Assembly (NCBI GenBank): GCA_028751875.1
Contig: CM054143.1
Location: 68,065,057 to 68,129,056 of the forward strand
Length of the DNA stretch: 64,000 nucleotides
DNA from: Rapana venosa
Taxonomy: Eukaryota > Mollusca > Gastropoda > Neogastropoda > Muricidae
Direction of reading: 5' to 3'
The notes below the pieces were generated by a model. It searched no databases and had not been told where the DNA came from. It saw nothing but the letters and a program-made list of their open reading frames with translations. Below, one piece after another: positions 1 to 12,003 of this stretch (its first letter is position 1; the number at the start of each line of letters is the position of its first letter). A program made the translations under genes and the position numbers.

Positions 1-1384
1 ACAACCACACACCAACCACCACACATACCCACCATAAAAACACCAACCACATCACAACCCCACCACAAAACACCACCAAAACCACCAACCACCACAAAAC
101 ACCAACCACACCACCACACACACCCCAACACCACACACACCAACATCACACACCACATCACCACCAACACACACACCATACACCACACACCATACACACC
201 ACCTACCACAACACCAAACACACCCACATGCACCACACCACACCACCAACAACACCCCCACTACACCAACACATCACACAACACATACCACACACACACA
301 CGCAACACACCACACCACATACACACACACCACACACACCACTCCCAACACCACACACCACCACCACACCACACACACCACTACACCACACCACATCACA
401 CATCAACCACCAACACACCCACAATACCACACCACTAACCACACCACCCCACACCACATCACACCACCACATTACACCCACACACCATTACCACACACAT
501 CACCCACACCACCCAACCACCACACCACACCACACCAACCACACCACCAACACACACTACCACACACACCATCACACACACAACACCCCAACCAACCACA
601 CCACACCACACTACCAACACCACACCACACAACACCCCACACACACACCACCACATTACACCACACCCTCACCACCCAACATACACAACATCACCAAACC
701 ACACCCAACTCCAGATACACCACACACACCACCAACCACACAACACACCACACCACTACACAACCACACATCACACCCACACACCCCACACCACACCACA
801 CCACCAACACCACACACACCACCACAACCACCACACCACACCGCAACAACACACCACCACAACACACACACCACCACAACAACCCACCACCACACACCAC
901 ACACACCACACACAACCCACCACACAAAACCACCACACCACACACACACCACCACACCACACAACACCACACCACACCAACCCACTAAAAGCACACTACC
1001 ACACATACCACATCACATTACCACAACACCACCCCACTCCCACACCAACACACACCACCCCAAACCACACACCACACTTCACCACCACACCACTCCACCC
1101 ACAATAACCCCAAACAACATACACAACCACACACCACACACCACACCACACACACCACCACACCCTCCACACTTACCATCACACCCGCACCACACCACCA
1201 CACACCAAATCACATCACACACACCATCACAAACCACACCACACCACCACACTACACCATACCATACCACAATACCAACGCACCATCACACCACACCACA
1301 CCACACCACACTCACACTCTCCACACCACACCACACCACACCTCATCACCACACCACCACTACACACCACCATACACACCACAA

Positions 1385-1421
<37 letters not shown>
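1..1421. repeat. CA-rich degenerate satellite (CCACA/ACACC) ending in pure (CA)n
   Basis: The + strand is built almost only from A, C and T, with short irregular CCACA, ACACC and CACAA words and almost no G. The last part, about 1387-1421, is a pure CA dinucleotide run. A 398-codon open frame (228-1424) exists only because the sequence has so few G that stops are rare; it encodes nearly nothing but Thr, His and Pro. I see no fixed monomer length. It is best described as a decayed CA microsatellite or simple satellite. Confidence 0.9.
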
Positions 1422-1423
<2 letters not shown>

Positions 1424-1628
1424 ACTAGAAGCAAGGACTGCTAGCAGTCTGCTCATTGCCGTCTTACTGGTGTAAGGGAAACAACCTCTTTTAGTAGCTA
1501 GTAGAACACAGAAAACAGTGAGGTGAGCTCCCTTAAAAACCCAAGCTCAGTAACGGTCAGTGATAGACAGGGTCTTCTGACAACAAACATGTAATGCATG
1601 ACATTAATAATTCAGTGGCAGCAAACGG
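1422..1628. other. Short non-repetitive stretch
   Basis: About 200 bp of mixed composition between two simple-repeat blocks. I see no open frame, RNA fold or repeat that I can name. Confidence 0.5.
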
Positions 1629-1696
1629 CACACACACACGCACGCACGCACGCATACACATACACATACACACACATGCACGTGCGCATCGCGGGT

Positions 1697-1728
<32 letters not shown>

Positions 1729-2370
1729 CACACACTATAAATACACGCTGCGCGCATGCGTACACAGCACACACACATCACATACACACGCAAATACATA
1801 GACAAGCTTGTGCGTGCGTGCGCACACCACACACACATACACAGACAACCGCTCGCAAACACTTTCTGCTCGCACACCTACACAAACAAACACGCACGCA
1901 CACCACACACATATGCACGTGCGCATCACGCGCGCACACACACCCTACATACACACCACTACATACACACGCTTGCGTGCGCGCCAAATACCAACACGCC
2001 GCACACACACAGCTCGCACACACACACACGCACACACAACACACCTATGCAGTACAGCGCGCACACACCACACACACACCACACGCACAACACACACACA
2101 TACAAACACACGCTCCGCACACACAACCCCAGCACACCACACACACACACACACAAAACACACACCAACACACACACACACGCACGCACGCACGCACGCA
2201 CGCACGCACGTGCACGCATGCAAACCACACACACTCGAACGCGCCACTCACGCACGCATGCAAACTCAAACAAACACACCACAACACACACAACACACAC
2301 ACACACACAACACGCAAACGCACGCATGCGCACACACACACACACACAGACGCGCGCACACACTATGCAC
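1629..2370. repeat. Alternating purine-pyrimidine tract: (CA)n with (CGCA)n and CGCGCG
   Basis: Long CACACA runs are mixed with CGCACGCA and GCGCGC islands, for example repeated CGCA at about 2177-2210 and GCGCGC at 1693-1706. Strict purine-pyrimidine alternation over hundreds of bases is the classical composition for left-handed DNA, which is general knowledge and not tested here. The open frames inside it (227 and 205 codons) are Thr/His/Cys-only artefacts. Confidence 0.9.
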
Positions 2371-2910
2371 TAATTTAGGATGTACGTTTGTCCCGCTGTA
2401 TCAGGTCTATGTGCCTCGTGTCTCTGTCATCTCATTTCACTCCATTTGGTTTTACTGTCTCGTTGTCTCGTTACTGTCTGTCTGTCTGTCTGTCTGCCCT
2501 GTGGGGGGGGGGGGGGGGGTGTATTCTTTCTCTTTCTGTTCTATTCTTCTTCTTCTTTCGTTTTTTTTTTTTTTTTTTTTCTCTTTTTTGTTTCTTTTTT
2601 TTTTTGATTTTTATTTCTTTTATTTCTCTGTCTGTTCTGTCTGTTTTGTATTTCTCTGTCTCTCCTTACTCTCATTTTTTCTCTCTGTCTGTTGTCTGTC
2701 TGTCGTCTGTCTGTCTGTCGTCTATCATCTCTCCTCTCTCTCTCTCTATCTCTCTCTCTTCTCTCTCTCTTCTCTCTCTCTCTCTCTCTCTCTTCAAGCG
2801 AGCGAGCGGTGCAATTTGCGTGTGTGGTGTGTTGTTGTGTGCGAGTGTGTGCGCAAATGCATGTGTGTATATGGGTATGTGTATGAGTACGTGCAAACTG
2901 TATGTGTGTC
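2371..2910. repeat. Polypyrimidine block: CTGT, poly-G, T-rich, (TC)n, then GT-rich
   Basis: In order: CTGT tetramers at 2470-2495, a 17-base G run at 2503-2519, T-rich sequence with T runs at about 2560-2620, CTGT again at 2690-2727, (TC)n at about 2730-2795, then GT-rich sequence. The 381-codon frame that crosses this block is a simple-repeat artefact. Confidence 0.88.
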
Positions 2911-3136
2911 CATGCCTGTGTCTGTCTTATCTTTTGTTGCTCTGTCTCTGTGACTTGACAACTCTCGTGTTGCAGTGGGTTCTTTTGCGTGCAGTAAAAG
3001 CATGTTGACATGGGACATGGTTTATAGTCTCATCTGAAAAAGACTAGCAAAACCAGGACACACTCATGAACTAGTGGATGAGGGAAACGTTTAACTTTCT
3101 AGGCGGAAGGTTACCGTAGACATCAATCGTTCTGTG
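2911..3136. other. Mixed sequence, nothing recognised
   Basis: Ordinary-looking sequence between the GT-rich block and a GT microsatellite. No feature seen. Confidence 0.4.
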
Positions 3137-3137
3137 T

Positions 3138-3172
<35 letters not shown>
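3137..3172. repeat. (GT)n microsatellite
   Basis: A run of GT dinucleotides immediately upstream of a SINE fragment. Confidence 0.9.
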
Positions 3173-3189
3173 TGTGTTTATTTTATATT

Positions 3190-3378
3190 ATTTTTATTTT
3201 ATTCTTTTATATCGAGGATAATGGAATAAGCACGTATGTGTTTTTATACGTCCAGATCCCCGGGTGTTTGCAGATTTGTGAATTCTTCTCATCTGTTCAA
3301 CCGGCACACTATGGCGTACTCTTACGAAAAGCGGGAAGGATTTAAACGTGTGCGCAAGTTGTTCTGGTGTGAGGTGTG
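3190..3378 (-). mobile_element. SINE-B fragment (3' part, minus strand)
   Basis: Carries the family hallmark GAGGATAATGGAATAAGCAC at about 3213-3232, followed by the ACATCCAG-like, CATCTGTTC, CTTACGAAAAGCGG and GTGTGCGCAAG words found in the cleaner copies at 52,154-52,544 and 63,003-63,284. The tRNA-like end, at the high-coordinate side in complete copies, is replaced here by a GT microsatellite. Same orientation as the other copies: the 3' tail lies at the low coordinate. Confidence 0.7.
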
Positions 3379-3540
3379 TGTGTGTGTGTGTGTGTGTGTG
3401 TAGCCTATGTCTTTGGTCTCTCATTGTCTTTATTCCTCAGTCTCTTTGCTCTGTGCGTGTCTGTTCTGTGGCTGTGTCTTTTTTCTCTCTTTGTTGTGTT
3501 AGATGAAAGAGTAGGGTGAGCTGACAAAAGAAAGCATGGA

Positions 3541-3960
3541 CAGCAGTGATCGGTGTCTAGAGGTAACGCGCCTGTCTAGAAAGGAAAAGTTGGGTCGAAG
3601 TGTGCGGTGGTTTGAATCCCGTTTTGGGCCCGAAAAACTTTTCCCCATCCATTAGACCATGAGTGGTGGTCAGTGCGCTAGCCTTTCGGATGAGGACGAT
3701 AAAACACGAGGTCCCGTGTGTTACAAAAAAATATTTAGCGAACGTTAAGAACCACGGCACAAGGGAGAGTTGTCCCTGGCAAAAATCTTAGAAAAAAAAC
3801 CACTCTGATGGGAAACAAATACAGTTGCAGACCAAAAAACTATTAAAAAGGGGGTGGCGCTGCCTTGTGGCGAGCGCTCTCCCTGGGAGAGCAGCTGAAT
3901 TTCCGCAGAGAGAAATCTCGTGACTTAAAGTGGTATAATATAAATAAACACGTTTACAGA
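3541..3960 (+). mobile_element. SINE-A (tRNA-headed), copy 1
   Basis: Starts with a tRNA-like head: an A-box-like GGTGTCTAGAGGTAACGCG near 3552 and a B-box-like GGTTTGAATCCC near 3609. The body has CATCCATTAGACC, TTTCGGATGAG and GGTCCCGTGTGTTAC, and the 3' module GGTGGCGCTG...CTCTCCCTGGGAGAGCAGC lies at 3852-3896, followed by an AT-rich tail. Both boxes plus this body identify a tRNA-derived SINE. I associate the 3' module with caenogastropod genomes from memory, without a database check. Confidence 0.8.
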
Positions 3961-4550
3961 AAATATATAGACATACTTTTGAAGACACCTGAATGAAAGC
4001 AGAGATTTCGTGGGGATATAGCTAGACATATTAAACAGGCAGAACCCATAAGTTTGTACAGATTGTCTTTTACTTTACTCATGAGAATTAGTTATATGTT
4101 ATTTTTATTATCAATCCTATTAAGAACTGATTTTACATTTTTCAATTTATATAAAATATATTTTTACTCACATTTCTTATAGCATAAAGAAAATGTATCT
4201 TATTCTAAATAATACAAGTATAAATATATAAAAATACAAAAACAATACTAAGAAACTAACTGCATTTCTTTAAAAGATTGTTCTTTCCCTTTGTCTGCTC
4301 GCCTGTGTGCATAGTATATATTTGTATATTTCTTTATACATTTGACACCACTTTTGTTATTGTGTCTTTTTTTTATCATAATTTCGTACTGAGCATAACT
4401 TCTTGGTATTGCATATAAAAACAAAATTGGTATAAAGTAATAAATGGACAGATAATAAAATAAAGAAACAATGTAAAGGACAGAATCTGGGCCCACCCCT
4501 TTTTTTCTTTTTATAGATTCTTTCCCTTAGTTACACGCAACAGCTCTCAA
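3961..4550. other. AT-rich sequence, no gene seen
   Basis: AT-rich sequence between the SINE and a TC/CA microsatellite pair, also present in the second copy of the duplication (about 8426-9000). No open frame or fold that I can support. Confidence 0.5.
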
Positions 4551-4606
4551 TTCTCTCTCTCTCTCTCCTTCTCTCTCTCTCTCTCTACTCTTCTCACTCT
4601 CTCTCT

Positions 4607-4690
<84 letters not shown>
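4551..4690. repeat. (TC)n followed by (CA)n
   Basis: A CTCTCT run (about 4551-4620) passes directly into a CACACA run (4621-4688). The same pair occurs at 9001-9215 in the second duplication copy. Confidence 0.9.
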
Positions 4691-5394
4691 CACAGACTGA
4701 GAAAAAATAGGGAGACAGGGACAGACATACAGACACAGACAGGATTATACAGAGCAGTATACCCTACCAATATTTTGTGTTGTTGCAGCTCTGGAGTTCC
4801 AGCGTGTTTGCTGCACTGCTCGCCAGTTGCTGAAAAACTGCAGTTTTCTGCAAGGTTCAGAGTTGTAGGCTGATTTGAAAATGTGAGGCGAAGAAGCGCT
4901 GGTGAGGAGGAACAAGTAGTAGCAGACCACAATGTCGGAGGAAGGCAATGATTGTTCATGCCAAGGCCATGTGTGCGTACGTGCAACGTACCCCATTCCC
5001 CCCCCCCCCCCCCCCCCCCCACACAACACCCAAACCACACACCAGCCATGCATACGGTGTGTGTGTGTGTGTGTGTGTGTGTGTTGTGTGTGGTGTGTGT
5101 GTGTGCCTGCGTGCGCGCGTGTGTGCGTGCTTGAGTGTGCGCGCGCGCTGTGCGTGTGAAAGTGTTTGCATGTGTGCGATTTTACTTCTTTACCACTGAA
5201 TTATTAGTTTCATTGGGTAAGTTCAACTTGTTAAACTATGATCAGAATCACTGACTGTTCATGAGCATGGAGTATTACAGGGCAGAGATAACTGCTGCAG
5301 CCTTCGTACTTAATACAGAGGTTGTTTCCATTACACTGCTGTTGAAGCAAGCCAGAAACATAGAGTATTTTAGGCTGTTAAGAAAGGATTTTTG
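4691..5394. other. Non-coding segment with a C run and a GT run
   Basis: Contains a C-rich run at about 4999-5020, a GT run at about 5056-5105, and GC-alternating words GCGCGCG at about 5141. The same order is seen at 9216-9914. No gene recognised. Confidence 0.6.
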
Positions 5395-7615
5395 TCTGTT
5401 GGTTGGTCGATTGTCAGCTGTCTGTCTGCCCGTTTGTCCTCTCTGTTGTCTCTTGTATGTCTCTCAATCTGTCTCTCTGTCTGTCTCTCAATCTGTCTCT
5501 CAGTCTGTCATCTCTGTCTGTTCTCAATCTGTCTCTGTCTGTTCTCTGGTCTGTCTCCCAATTTGTCTCTCTGTCTCTCAAATCTATCTCTCGGTCTCGT
5601 CTCTCAATCTGTCCTCTGTCTGTCTCTCACTTGTCTCTTTGATCTGTCACCCAATCTGTCTCTGAATCTGTCTTTCTGTATGTCTCTCAAATCTGTCTCT
5701 CAATCGGTCTCTCTGTCTGGTCTCTCAATATGTCTCTGTTGTCTCTCTGTCTGTCTCTCAATCGTCTCTCAATCTGTCTATCTGTCTGTTTTTCAGTCTG
5801 TCTCTCTGTCTGTCTCTCAATATGTTCTCTGCAGTTCTCTCAATCTGTCTGTCTCTCTGTTCTGGTTTCTCAATCTCTCTCTTCTGGTCTGTGTCTCTGC
5901 CTGTCTCTCAATCTGTCTTCTGTCTGTCTCTCAATCTGTCTCTCAATCGGTCTTCTGGAATCTGTCTTTCTGTCTGTCTCTAAATCTATCTCTCTGTCTC
6001 TCTGTCTGTCTCTCTGCCTGTCTCTCTCTCTGTCTTCAGTCTTGTCTCTCTGTCTGCTCTCAATCTATCTCTCTGTCTCTCTGTCTGTCTCTCAGTCTGT
6101 CTCTCTGTCTGTCTCTCAATCGGTTCTCTCTGTCTGTCTCTCTGTCTGTCTTTCAATCTGTCTCTCTGTCTGTCTCTCAATCTTATTCTCTGTCTGTCTC
6201 TCAGTCTGTCTCTCTGAATGTTTCTCAGTCTGTTTCTCTGTCTGTCTTCAATCTGTCTCTCTGTCTGTCTCTCAATTAGGTCTCTCTGTCTTTCCGTCTG
6301 TCTCTCTGTTGTCTCTCAATCTGTCTCTCTGTCTGTTTCTCAGTCTGTCTCTTCATTTGTCTCTCTGTCTCTCGTCTGTCTCTCTGTCTGTCTTTCAATC
6401 TGTCTCTTCAATCTGTCTCTCTGGTCTGTGTCGTCTGCCTGTCTCTCAAAATCTCTCTCTTCTGTCTGTCTCTCAGTCTGTTCTCTGTCTGTCTCTCAAT
6501 CTTCTCTTCAGTCTGTGTCTCTGTCTGGCTCTCATTCTGTCTCTCATGTCTGTCTTCTCTGTCTCTCTCTCTGTTCTGTTCTCTCAGGCTGTCTCTCTGT
6601 CTGTTCTCTCCCAATCTGGCTCTCTGGCTGTCTCTCTGTCTTTCTCTCTGTTCTGTCTCTCGTCTGTCTCTCAATCGTCTTCTCGGTCTGTCATTTCAAT
6701 TTGTCTCTCTGTCTCTCAAGTGCTGTCTCTCTGTCTTTCAATCTGTCTCTCAATTCTCTCTCTGTCTGTCTCTCTGTCGGTCTCTCAGTCTGTCTCCGTG
6801 TCTGTCTCTCATCTCTCTCTCTGTCTGTCTCTCAGTATGTTCTCTCTGTCTTCTATCAAATCTGTCACTTGACTGTCTCTATGTCTGTCTCTCAGTCTGT
6901 CTCTCTGTTTCTGACTCCAGTGTGTCTCTCTGTGTCTGTCTGTCTGGCTGTCTCTTAGTCTGTCTCTTGTCTGTTCTCTGTCTGTCTCTCTGTCTGTCTC
7001 TCAGTCTGTCTCTCATCTGACTCTCTGTATGTCTCTATGTCTGTCTGTCTGTCTCTCTGTCTGTCTCTCATCGTCTCTCTATCTGTCTCAATCTGTCTCT
7101 CTGTCTCTCAATCTGTCTCACTGTCTATCTCTCAATCTGTCTCTCTGTCTTCTAATCTGTCTATCTGTCTGTATCTCAGTCTGTTCTCTCTATCTGTCTC
7201 TCAATCTGCTTCTTTGTCTGTCTCTCAAATCTGTCTCTGTCTGTCTCTCAAATCTGCCTCTCAATCTGTCTATTGTCTGTCTCTGTCTTTCTCCATCTGT
7301 TCTCTCTGTCTTCTCTCCAGTGTTCTCTTGTCTCCCAATCTGGGCCTCTCTTTCTTCTCTCTTTTCGGTCTTCACCTTCTCCTATTCTGTATCTCTGTCT
7401 ATCTTTCAATCTGTCTCTCTGTATGTCTCTCAACTGTCTCCTAATCTGTCTCTCTGTCTATCTTTTTAAATCTGTCTCTCTGTCTGTCTCTCTTTTCAAT
7501 ATGTCTCTCTGTCTGTCTCTCTGTCTTTTTTCAATCTGTCTCTCTGTCTGTCTCTCTGCGTGTCTCTATTTTTATTATGTTGTCTAGTCGCTCTATCAGT
7601 TTGTATGCATGACTG
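5395..7615 (+). repeat. CTGTCTCT / CTCAATCTGT polypyrimidine array, about 2.2 kb
   Basis: Irregular repeats of TCTGTCTCTC and TCAATCTGTCTCTC with frequent one-base changes. The + strand is nearly free of purines except for AA and AG in TCAATC and TCAGTC. The 380-, 295- and 246-codon frames here encode Ser/Leu/Cys/Val only and are artefacts. The matching array in the second duplication copy (9918-10,365) is about five times shorter. Confidence 0.92.
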
Positions 7616-7858
7616 TCTCAGTGTGTGTGTTGTGTGTGTGTGTGTGGGGTGTTGTTGTGTGTGTGTGTGTGTGTGTTGTTGTGTCTGTGTCTGTGTATGT
7701 AAGGTGACTCGGTGTGTGTGTGTGGTACGGTTTGTGTCGTGTGTCTGTGTGTCTGTGTATGTAAGTGTGACTGTGTGTTGTGTGTGTGTGTGTGTGTGTG
7801 TTGGTTGTGTTGTGTTCGTGTTGTGTGTGTGTTGTGTGTGTGTGTGTGTGTGTGTAGC
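7616..7858. repeat. GT-rich microsatellite block
   Basis: Several GTGTGT runs separated by short mixed words. It joins the two copies of the large duplication. Confidence 0.85.
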
Positions 7859-8011
7859 CCTATCGTCTTTTGTCTGTCATTGTCTTTATCCCTCAGTCTC
7901 TTTGCTCTGTGCCTGTCTGTTCTGGGCTGTTGTCTTTTTCCCTCTCTGTGTTGTAGTTAGATTGAAAGAGAATGAGAGGGGAGAGCTGGACAAAAGAACA
8001 GCCGTATGGAC

Positions 8012-8425
8012 AGCAGTGGATCGGTTGGTTATGAGGTAACGCGCTGTCTAGAAAGCGAAAAAGTCCAGGTCGGAAAGTGTTGCGGTGATTTGAATCCCGT
8101 GTGGGCCCGAAAACTTTTCCCCATCCATTAGACCATGTGTGGTGGTTCTGGGCGCTAGTCTTTCGGATGAGACGATTATACCGAGGTTCCCGTGTGTTAC
8201 CACAGGAATATTTAGCGCCGTAAAGAAACCCACGGCAACAAGAGAGTTGTCCTGCAAAATTCGTAGAAACATGCACAAAAAACAGACCAAAAAAAACCCC
8301 AAAAAGGGTGGCGCTGTCCTTGTGGCGACGCGCTCTCTTTCCCGAGGGAGAGAAGCACTGAATTTCACGAAATAGAAATTCCTGACTTTAATGTGGTATA
8401 AATAAATTAAATACATTTACAGAAA
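8012..8425 (+). mobile_element. SINE-A (tRNA-headed), copy 2
   Basis: Same element as at 3541-3960, carried inside the duplication. The head includes GAGGTAACGCGCTGTC, the B-box region GATTTGAATCCCG is mutated relative to copy 1, and the body has CATCCATTAGACC, TTTCGGATGAGACG and GGTGGCGCTG. Its position inside the duplicated segment shows that the SINE inserted before the duplication. Confidence 0.8.
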
Positions 8426-9000
8426 AAATATAGAGACAGATTTATGAATAACACAGAGATGAGCAGGATTTCAAGAGGTATAACGGTAATATATAAAACA
8501 GGCAGAACCATAAGTTTGTACAGGATTGGTCTTTTTTACTTTATTCATGCGAAATAGTTATATGTATATTTTACTGTCATCTTTTAGAACATAGATTGTA
8601 CATAACTATTATATAAATTGATTTTACTCAAATTCTGTAGCATAGAGAAATGTTCAAAGTCTAAATAATTAAAATATAGATAAATAAGTATAAAAACATT
8701 GTTAAGAGAAACTAAACTGCTACTTCCTTAAAAGATTGTTCTTTCCCTTAGTCTTGCACGCATCTGTGCATAGTATTTTTATATATTTTCTTTGTACACC
8801 TGACATTTTTGTTATTGGTGTCGTTGTTTTCATCATAAACTATAACTGATCCATTAATTTTCTTGTACTGTATATACAAACAATGGTCTTAAGAAATATA
8901 AAAGGACAGATAAACAAAAAAGAGAAACAATGTGAAGGAACAAAACTGCAATTTTATATTTAGATTCTTCCCTTAGTCTCACGCCAACCGCTCTCCAAAC
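8426..9000. other. AT-rich sequence, no gene seen
   Basis: Equivalent of 3961-4550 in the other duplication copy. Nothing recognised. Confidence 0.5.
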
Positions 9001-9015
9001 TCTCTCTCTTCTCTC

Positions 9016-9047
<32 letters not shown>

Positions 9048-9102
9048 CTCTCTCTGAAACACATACACATTCACGCACGCACGCACGCTCACACACCTCG
9101 CT

Positions 9103-9136
<34 letters not shown>

Positions 9137-9215
9137 ACAACACACACACACACTCACACCAACCCACACACACACACACCTGTCCACACACACACACACA
9201 CTCACACAAATGAAC
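9001..9215. repeat. (TC)n followed by (CA)n-rich
   Basis: A CTCTCT run at 9001-9055 is followed by CACACA and CGCACGCA words to about 9215. Confidence 0.88.
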
Positions 9216-9615
9216 ACAGACTGAGAAAAATAGGGAATAAGGGACAGACATACAGCACAGACAGATTATACAGAGCAGTATACCGCTACATTATTTTGTG
9301 TGTAGAGCTCTGAGATCTGCGTGTTTGCTTGCACTGCTCGCCAGTTGCTGAAAAACTGCAGTTTTCTGCAAGTTCAGAGTTGTAGGGCTGATGAAGTGAG
9401 GGAAGAAGGCGCTGGGAGAGGCAACAAGAGTAGCAGACAACAAAGTCCCAGGGAGGCAATGATGATTTTCATACGCAGGCCATGGTGTGCGTATTGTGCT
9501 CGGCGCGTAGCGCGCATTCCAGCATCTACGCGCGAGCGCAAGCACGCACACAACGTAGGTACCCCCCTTCCCCCCACACTACACACCCATATACACACAC
9601 ACCAGGCATGCATAC

Positions 9616-9661
<46 letters not shown>

Positions 9662-9914
9662 CTGCGTGCGCGCGTGCGTGCGTGGAGTGCGCGCGCGCGC
9701 CCGTGCCTGTGAAAGTGTTTGCTTGTGTGCAGTTTACTGCCACTTGAATTATTAGTTTCATTGGTTAAGATCAACATGTTAAACTTTGATCAGAGATAAC
9801 TGTGCTCTGCCTTCGTATACTTAATGACTGAGGTTGTTTCCTTACACTTGCTGTTGAAGCATGCACCAGAAGTAGGAGTCCTCGTATTTATGGGCTGTTA
9901 AAGAAAAGGATTTT
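9216..9914. other. Non-coding segment with a GT run
   Basis: Equivalent of 4691-5394. Contains a GT run at about 9618-9660 and GCGCGCGC at about 9691. No gene recognised. Confidence 0.6.
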
Positions 9915-10368
9915 TTGTCTGTTGGTGGTCGTTCGATCTGTCAGCCTGTCTGTTGCCATTTGTCTCTCTGTCTGTCTTCTGTCTGTCTTCTCAATCTGTC
10001 TCTCTGTCTGTTCTCAATCTGTCTCTTTGGTCTGTCTCGCAATCTGTCTCTCTGTTCTCTTTATCTGTCTCTTGTCTGTTCTCCAATCTGTCTTTCAATC
10101 TGTCTCTCTGTCTGTCTCTCAATCTTGTCCTCTCTGTCTGTCTTCCACTGTCTCTCTGTCTCTCATCTGTCTCTCATTCTGGGGTGTCTGTCTCTCTGTC
10201 TCTCTTTCAATCTGTCTCTCTGTCTGTCTCTCCAATTCTGTCTCTCTGTGTGGACGCTGGTTCACTATCTTTCATCTGTCGCTCTCTCTTTCTGTCTCTA
10301 AATCTGTCTCTCTGTCTCTCTGTCTATCTTTCAATCTGTCTCTCTGCTGTCTCTTATTTGGGTTCTGT
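9915..10368 (+). repeat. CTGT/CTCT polypyrimidine array, short version
   Basis: Same repeat words as 5395-7615, about 450 bp. The frames in it are low-complexity artefacts. Confidence 0.9.
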
Positions 10369-10409
10369 TTCTAGCTATAGAGCTTTCAGTTGGTATGCAA
10401 GAACTGTCT

Positions 10410-10507
10410 GTGTGTGTATGATGTGTGTGTGTGTGTGAGTGTGTGTGTGTGTGAGAGAGAGAGGAGAGAGAGAGGGAGAGATGAGAGAGAGAGAGAGAGA
10501 GAGAGAG

Positions 10508-10543
<36 letters not shown>

Positions 10544-10567
10544 TGTGTTGTGTGTGAGTGTGGGTGT

Positions 10568-10600
<33 letters not shown>

Positions 10601-10604
10601 TGCG
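10410..10604. repeat. GT / GA / GT composite microsatellite
   Basis: GT run, then GAGAGA (about 10,453-10,507), then a GT run, then GCGCGCGT. It precedes ordinary sequence at 10,605. Confidence 0.9.
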
Positions 10605-10854
10605 AACGTTTGCTGCCACTGATTTTTCATTTTCATTGATTTTATTTTAAGATTCTTTATCAGATATCACGGACCGCTTCTCCCGGCACAGGGGGTTACG
10701 AGGGAACTTAGTGCTGTTACCTTCCTAGCTTTACAGAGGTTGTTTCCCTTGATATTATCACAACAATTCGCTTGACTGTGTGTATATTTTCCTCTCTGTC
10801 TGTCTGTCTTCTGGACTCTTTTTCTGTCTCTATCTTTGCCCACTCACAGATACA
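10605..10854. other. Non-repetitive sequence, nothing recognised
   Basis: About 250 bp of mixed composition. No gene or RNA seen. Confidence 0.45.
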
Positions 10855-11345
10855 TGTGTGGCACACACACAGTCATGCGTGCGCGCGCACACACCACACT
10901 CACACAAACGTCATGAACGCGTACACACACTCGCGCGCACGCACGCACGGCACAACACGGCCAGCGCGCACAAACACACACCACACACACATACACACAC
11001 ACACACATACCACAACACACACACCCACACACACACACACACACACACATGCTCGCTCGCATGCACGTGCGCGCACACTCATTTAACAGGTGATGTGTGC
11101 ATCAAAATTACACACTCACACAACATACCCCAGAGGCACACGCACACACCAGGCAATGGTATACTTAAAATAGACATGTTTGCACACAATGCATATGCAT
11201 GCGCCGTGCACACACACACTCATCACCAGACACACACACGGTGCGCACACACACACACATACACACACACATCATTACATCACACACTCGCACGCACGCC
11301 ATCACACACATGCACGCACGCGCGCACACACACACACACACACAT
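10855..11345. repeat. (CA)n with CGCG islands
   Basis: CACACA runs mixed with GCGCGC and CGCACGCA words, the same style as 1629-2370. The 366-codon frame starting at 10,780 is an artefact of it and of the G/T-rich block that follows. Confidence 0.9.
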
Positions 11346-12003
11346 ACTCTTTTTGGTTGTTGTGGTGTTGTTATTGTGGTGGTGGTGGGGGTGGGGTTCT
11401 GGTTTATTTTGCTTTTTGTTTGTTTTGGGTTTAGGGTGGTTTTCTTGGGGGAGGGGGCTCTTTTTCTCGTCTTTTGTTAGTTCTATATTGTTCTTCATTT
11501 GTCTTGGATGTTATTCTTGTCCTATGTTAGTTATTGTCGCTGTTGTTGTAGTGTACGGATGTTGGTTTTGTTTGATTGTTTATTTCCTGATTGTGGTGTT
11601 CTTGTTGATCATTTTTTTGTTTGTTTTATTCAGTTGTTGTATGGTTGAAGGTTTGTGGTGTTTATGTGTGTGTGAGGGGGGGGGGGTGGGAGCAGTTGTG
11701 TTGGTTTTTAATAATTTTTATTCTGTTTTGTCTTTCTTTGTTTGTTTTGGTTGGGTGATTTGGTTTTTTCTTTGTTGCTTGTTTGTTTGTGGTATTGTCG
11801 GATATTTTTTTTCAAGATTTTTGAATTATTTGAATTGTATGGTTTCAATATTTTTCTGGGGTTTTTTGTTTTGTTTTTAATTCATACATGCATATGTTAT
11901 TGTATTTTTCTTGTTTGATTTTGGTATAGTTTACCATAGATTAGGTTTTTTTATTCCTATGTCTGCATATACATTATCTTTTTTTCTCAGCTTTTTTTTT
12001 CTT
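11346..12003. repeat. G/T-rich, purine-skewed low-complexity block
   Basis: The + strand is dominated by T and G (TTGTTG, GGTGGTGG, TTTTGT) with almost no C, including a G run at about 11,678-11,686. No coding signal. Confidence 0.75.

Larger units (their letters stand above)
3370..7830 (+). repeat. Large diverged duplication, copy 1
   Basis: From the GT tract at 3370 on, the order of elements is the same as in 7831-10,600: a SINE-A copy, an AT-rich stretch, a TC run, a CA run, a poly-C or C-rich stretch, a GT run, the GCATGAAAGTGTTTGC-type flank, then a CTGT/CTCT array and a GT block. Shared single-copy words include TCAGTCTCTTTGCTCTGTGC (3437 and 7893) and CTTTTCCCCATCCATTAGAC (3638 and 8115). 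The copies differ by many one-base indels, which could be age or unpolished long-read noise. Confidence 0.8.
7831..10600 (+). repeat. Large diverged duplication, copy 2
   Basis: Collinear with 3370-7830 (see that entry) at an offset of about 4.46 kb. The main length difference is the CTGT/CTCT array: about 0.45 kb here and 2.2 kb in copy 1. Confidence 0.8.

Noticed and set aside
1..1421. Telomeric repeat
   Set aside because: No TTAGGG or CCCTAA arrays; the CCACA words are irregular.
228..1424. 398-codon open frame
   Set aside because: Made of Thr, His and Pro only; it follows from the lack of G in a CA-type satellite.
1808..2953. 381-codon open frame crossing CA, CT and GT blocks
   Set aside because: Composition changes with each simple repeat that it crosses, so it is not a protein.
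5730..6872. 380-codon open frame
   Set aside because: Ser/Leu/Cys/Val-only translation of the CTGT/CTCT array, with no start context or motif.
10780..11880. 366-codon open frame, partly hydrophobic
   Set aside because: The hydrophobic part is a translation of T/G-rich low-complexity DNA and the first part is CA repeat.
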